Below, piece after piece: positions 61,601 through 64,000 of a stretch of DNA of 64,000 nucleotides. Positions within the stretch are counted from its first letter, which is position 1. Each line of letters opens with the position of its first letter. The notes under the pieces were generated by a model. That model had not been told where the DNA came from. It did not search any database and saw only the letters and a program-made list of their open reading frames with translations. The DNA comes from Brucella pseudintermedia (GTDB lineage: Bacteria > Pseudomonadota > Alphaproteobacteria > Rhizobiales > Rhizobiaceae), in NCBI RefSeq assembly GCF_042697365.1, contig NZ_CP137604.1. One strand, given 5' to 3'. Position numbers and translations under genes: made by a program.

Positions 61601-64000
61601 CCCCCTTGCCGCTGAAAGCCACGCCGCGCTGATCGCCGCACCTTTTGCGGTCATCTGGTTCGCCTCGCCGCTGATCGCCTGGCTGGTCAGCCGCTCGGCC
61701 AAGCCGCAGGACACGCTGGAAGTGCTTTCTTCCGACAAGTCCGACCTGCGCCGCTATGCGCGCCGGACCTGGCGTTATTTCGCCGAGTTTGCGAACGAGG
61801 AAAACAACCATCTGCCGCCGGACAACTTCCAGGAAGACCCGGCGCCGATTGTCGCGCAGCGCACTTCGCCGACCAATATCGGCGTCTATCTCCTGTCGGT
61901 CATAGCCGCTCGCGATTTCGGCTGGATCGGCTTCGGCGAAACGCTGGATCGCATCGCGGCGACGGTGACGACGCTCGAAAAGATGGAGAAATACCAAGGC
62001 CATCTCTACAACTGGTACGAGACCGACACGCTGACGCCGATGCGGCCTCTCTATGTGTCTGCCGTGGACAGCGGCAATCTCGCCGGCCATCTGGTCACGC
62101 TGTCGTCGGCGCTGGAAGAATGGGCGGAAGCGCCATCCGTCTACATGCAGGGCGATCTGGACGGCATTCTCGATGTCAACGACATCCTTGAAGAATCCAT
62201 CGCGAAAATCCCGGACGACCGCCGGATTCTGCGTCCGTTGCGCCGCCGTCTGGAAGAGCGGATCGCCAATTTCCGCCGTGCCGTGCTGTCCATCAAGGAC
62301 GAGCCGGAAACGGCCTCCTTCCGCACCATCAACCTGTCGCTTTTCGCGACCGACATCGTTCGTCTGATGGACGAACTCGATAGCGAAATCGAAACGCCTG
62401 CAAGCGCCGAAGCCGTGGAATGGGCGCGCATTTTGGTCGATACCTGCAAGGCGCATACGGACGATTCCATCGGCGAGCATGACACGGATGCGCTGCGCGA
62501 GCGCCTGCGCGATCTCGCCACCCGTTCGCGCCAGCTGGCATTCGACATGCAGTTTGGCTTCCTGGAACGCAAGGAACGCCGCCTTCTCTCCATCGGTTTC
62601 CGCGTGCAGGAAAACGAGCTGGACGAAAGCTGCTACGATCTCCTCGCATCGGAAGCGCGTCTGGCGAGCCTGTTTGCCATCGCCAAGGGCGACGTGCCGG
62701 TCGAACATTGGTTCAAGCTTGGCCGTCTTCTGGTGCCGGTGGGCTGGAAGGGCGCTCTGCTCTCCTGGTCCGGCTCGATGTTCGAATATCTGATGCCGCC
62801 GCTGGTCATGTCCGAGCCGCTCGGTTCCCTGCTCGACCAGACCAACAAGCTCGTGGTGCAGCGCCAGATCGACTATGCGACCTCGCGCGGCCTGCCATGG
62901 GGTATTTCGGAAGCGGCGTTCAATGCGCGCGACGCGCATATGAACTATCAATATTCGAACTTCGGCGTGCCCAATCTCGGCCTGCAGCGCGGCCTGTCGC
63001 GCAATGCGGTCATTGCGCCTTATGCGAGCCTGCTTGCCGCGCAATACCAGCCTGCCGCAGCCGTCGCCAACCTCAAGCGCCTTGCCAAGCTCGGCGCGCT
63101 CGGGCGCTACGGCTTCCACGATTCGGTGGACTTCACTCCGTCGCGTGTTCGCGAAGGTGAAACCTGTGCGGTCGTGAAGAACTACTATGCCCACCATCAT
63201 GGCATGTCGATCATTGCGGTCAACAACGTGATCTTCGAAGGCCGGATGCGTGAGCGTTTTCATAATGATCCGGTGATCGAGGCCGCCGAGCTGCTGCTGC
63301 AGGAAAAGGCCCCGCGCGAAATCCCGATGATCTATGCCAAGACGGAAAACCCGATGCGGGTGGATTCCGGCGGTTTCGACGACGCGCCGATGCGGATCGT
63401 CGACAAGCCGTTCAAGGCACCGCGCACCACGCATATGATGTCGAACGGCCAATATGCGCTGATGGTGACGGCCAATGGCTCTGGCTACAGCCGCTGGCAC
63501 AATTGGGACATCACCCGCTTCCACGCCGATGCGTCGGAAGACCTTCAGGGCACGTTCTTGTTCCTGCGCGACATGGAAAGCGGCTACTGGTGGTCGGCGA
63601 CCGGCGAGCCGGTGCGCAATCCGGATGAGGAAACCAAGACAGTCTTCACCGAGGACAAGGCGGAGTTCTACAAGACCGCCGGTGATATCAAGACCGTCAT
63701 GGAAGTCATCGTGTCGTCGGAATCCGATGGTGAAGGCCGCAGGCTCGACATCATCAACACGTCGGCCCGCGACCGCATGATCGAGGTCACTTCCTATGCG
63801 GAACTGGTGCTGACCGACAGCGACAGCGATGCCGCCCACCCGGCCTTTGCCAAGATGTTCGTGGAAACCGAAATCTCCGATAACGGTTCGACCATCTATG
63901 CCAAACGCCGCAAGCGCGGGCCGTCCGATCCCGATATTCATGTCGCGCATTTCGTGACCGATCTTTCCGGCTCGATCCGCGAGACGGAAGTCGAAACCGA
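58677..64000 (+). CDS. cgs: Cyclic beta-1,2-glucan synthase, N-terminal 1774 residues (cut by window edge)
   Basis: Open from the ATG at 58677 to the end, about 1774 codons of an expected 2830-2870. The N-terminal part is soluble (1-430), then membrane helices (about 435-490). The glycosyltransferase 84 core follows, with DAD at 652-654 (MTLDADTR) and the R-x-x-R-W motif RHHRW (798-802), both needed in the Brucella enzyme. More helices lie at about 840-1010. A glycoamylase-like region ends near HHHGMSI (about 1505), and the first part of the GH94-like phosphorylase region starts near 1580. Cgs makes and cyclises periplasmic beta-1,2-glucan from UDP-glucose, a known Brucella virulence factor. 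Weak AAGG site precedes the ATG. Confidence 0.96.
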   Translation, partial: MPELSSSLSKSTSTENKSPMQQPSMEPKSSEPDASGRIPPEQPSPIRALYKTEEELGALAAAVARGEDIPLPGYIAFPFDQRLSENGKLILHAYRASDAASRAGETITPAAQWLLDNHYQIDKNVQQARRDLPRRFIRQLPLYKAPSENYEGMPRIFALAWLYVAHTDSNFSLKTLTAIVKGFQTVEPLKIGELWALPSAVRYFLIENARRLALRVDRARIMRNLANTAADRIVVAADGAELDSVLAQYADAARDSTFATHLLYRLRSASTDTTAAAHWLERILEQEGSNPEDAIVEEHARQSTGGVTMGNVIRSLKSIDDVDWETWFETVNEVDAILRDHSDFELLDFRSRNAYRVTIEKLARYSDMSEIDITWAALKLAEDGHRAEKAGHPEAEGKGAIAYYLSGEGRKELERVCGYKAPFGVWALRFYRGLGLWGLFIPTAIFTILILLLVNYCMIRAGLSTDLRTLFTLLALFPAMDASYSLFNALVPWFVQPTRLIGFEYKDGLPEEARTLVAVPTFITSRDSIDEQIRNLEVHYLTNPRGEIYFALVSDWTDAKHEITPADMEIYEYAREEIAKLNEHYTGDDQPRFFLLHRRRLFNEKQNCWMGWERKRGKLHELNLLLRGDQDTSFFPPDERLPKEIKYVMTLDADTRLTPESVTHLAGKLSHPLNRPVIDEKTGKVIRGYGILQPRVTPSLTTGDEASFLQRVFSVNRGIDPYVFAVSDTYQDLLGEGTFTGKGLYDIDAFESALKGRVPENTLLSHDLLEGGYARAALVSDVEVVEDYPTGYNVDVSRHHRWARGDWQLLPWLFSTNAGVSAITRWKMVDNLRRSLNPILWLVAAVVGWSVLPIGPAAVWQGFLILSMFVAPTFGIVTNLIPRNMDYSLKGHAQSVLTDIALGTADVALRTTFIAHSAFLMADAIARTVYRLFVSHRNLLEWRTAAQARTSPDTLLFYFQLMWPAMAIAGLAIFFPLAAESHAALIAAPFAVIWFASPLIAWLVSRSAKPQDTLEVLSSDKSDLRRYARRTWRYFAEFANEENNHLPPDNFQEDPAPIVAQRTSPTNIGVYLLSVIAARDFGWIGFGETLDRIAATVTTLEKMEKYQGHLYNWYETDTLTPMRPLYVSAVDSGNLAGHLVTLSSALEEWAEAPSVYMQGDLDGILDVNDILEESIAKIPDDRRILRPLRRRLEERIANFRRAVLSIKDEPETASFRTINLSLFATDIVRLMDELDSEIETPASAEAVEWARILVDTCKAHTDDSIGEHDTDALRERLRDLATRSRQLAFDMQFGFLERKERRLLSIGFRVQENELDESCYDLLASEARLASLFAIAKGDVPVEHWFKLGRLLVPVGWKGALLSWSGSMFEYLMPPLVMSEPLGSLLDQTNKLVVQRQIDYATSRGLPWGISEAAFNARDAHMNYQYSNFGVPNLGLQRGLSRNAVIAPYASLLAAQYQPAAAVANLKRLAKLGALGRYGFHDSVDFTPSRVREGETCAVVKNYYAHHHGMSIIAVNNVIFEGRMRERFHNDPVIEAAELLLQEKAPREIPMIYAKTENPMRVDSGGFDDAPMRIVDKPFKAPRTTHMMSNGQYALMVTANGSGYSRWHNWDITRFHADASEDLQGTFLFLRDMESGYWWSATGEPVRNPDEETKTVFTEDKAEFYKTAGDIKTVMEVIVSSESDGEGRRLDIINTSARDRMIEVTSYAELVLTDSDSDAAHPAFAKMFVETEISDNGSTIYAKRRKRGPSDPDIHVAHFVTDLSGSIRETEVET

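Noticed and set aside
58926..63950. A 1674-codon open frame antisense to cgs
   Set aside because: It is the complement of the cgs coding frame in a GC-rich genome; it has no motifs and starts inside the known gene.

Overview
The window is an ordinary chromosomal stretch of an alphaproteobacterium of the Brucella/Ochrobactrum group, most likely a Brucella chromosome I segment. The evidence is the gene set (pgm, frcRBCAK, imuA-imuB-dnaE2, ialB, ccmABCDG, cysTWA, the giant cyclic beta-1,2-glucan synthase gene), dispersed Rhizobiales palindromes, and an 18-copy octamer array (rotation of AGGGCAGT) of the kind used for Brucella strain typing. No rRNA, tRNA, prophage, insertion sequence or CRISPR array was recognised.

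Layout. 1-5.1 kb (mostly minus strand): an unrecognised truncated gene preceded by a coupled 55-codon ORF, a copper pair (DUF2946-like plus a YcnI-PCuAC fusion), a GMC flavoprotein with its Tat-exported small subunit, and a glyoxalase. 5.2-8.8 kb: a ribbon-helix-helix protein, a cysteine-free Mrp ATPase, the octamer array and pgm. 8.9-14.2 kb: the complete fructose uptake locus, with repressor frcR divergent from frcBCAK and a perfect palindrome between them. 14.3-17.5 kb: FAH hydrolase, small proteins, a lytic transglycosylase lipoprotein and a hemolysin III family protein. 17.6-23.2 kb: the SOS mutagenesis cassette imuA-imuB-dnaE2 behind an exact GTTC-N7-GTTC LexA box. 23.3-24.4 kb: a ParD-like gene translationally coupled to a methionine aminopeptidase. 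24.6-33.2 kb: argG, a monooxygenase, a LysE exporter, rlmN, ialB, a second octamer array that supplies the stop codon of a YkvA gene, phhB, a LMW phosphatase, thpR and an arylesterase. 33.4-38.7 kb: ABC exporter YbbA/YbbP-like, a structured leader RNA (ybhL type) before a Bax-inhibitor-1 gene, an acetyltransferase and DUF2794. 39.3-46.2 kb: DUF1223, acnA and the cytochrome c maturation genes ccmABCDG, including a short ccmD. 46.4-50.6 kb: an AT-rich orphan secreted protein, ilvD, a J-domain protein with a response regulator, and a stand-alone RAM domain. 50.8-54.2 kb: diguanylate cyclase, DUF930, an MliC-like protein and a YdcF-like protein. 54.3-58.3 kb: the sulfate ABC transporter. 58.7 kb to the end: cgs, running off the right edge.

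How the genes fit together. Pgm supplies glucose-1-phosphate for UDP-glucose, the donor used by Cgs, so the two ends of the window serve one envelope-glucan pathway. Copper, haem/cytochrome c and Fe-S functions (PCuAC, Ccm, Mrp, aconitase, IlvD) are well represented. The features least explained by standard annotation are the octamer inverted-repeat family at three loci, the ParD-like/Map pair, the coupled mini-ORF at the left edge, the AT-rich orphan at 46.4 kb and a strong intergenic hairpin at 39.1 kb.
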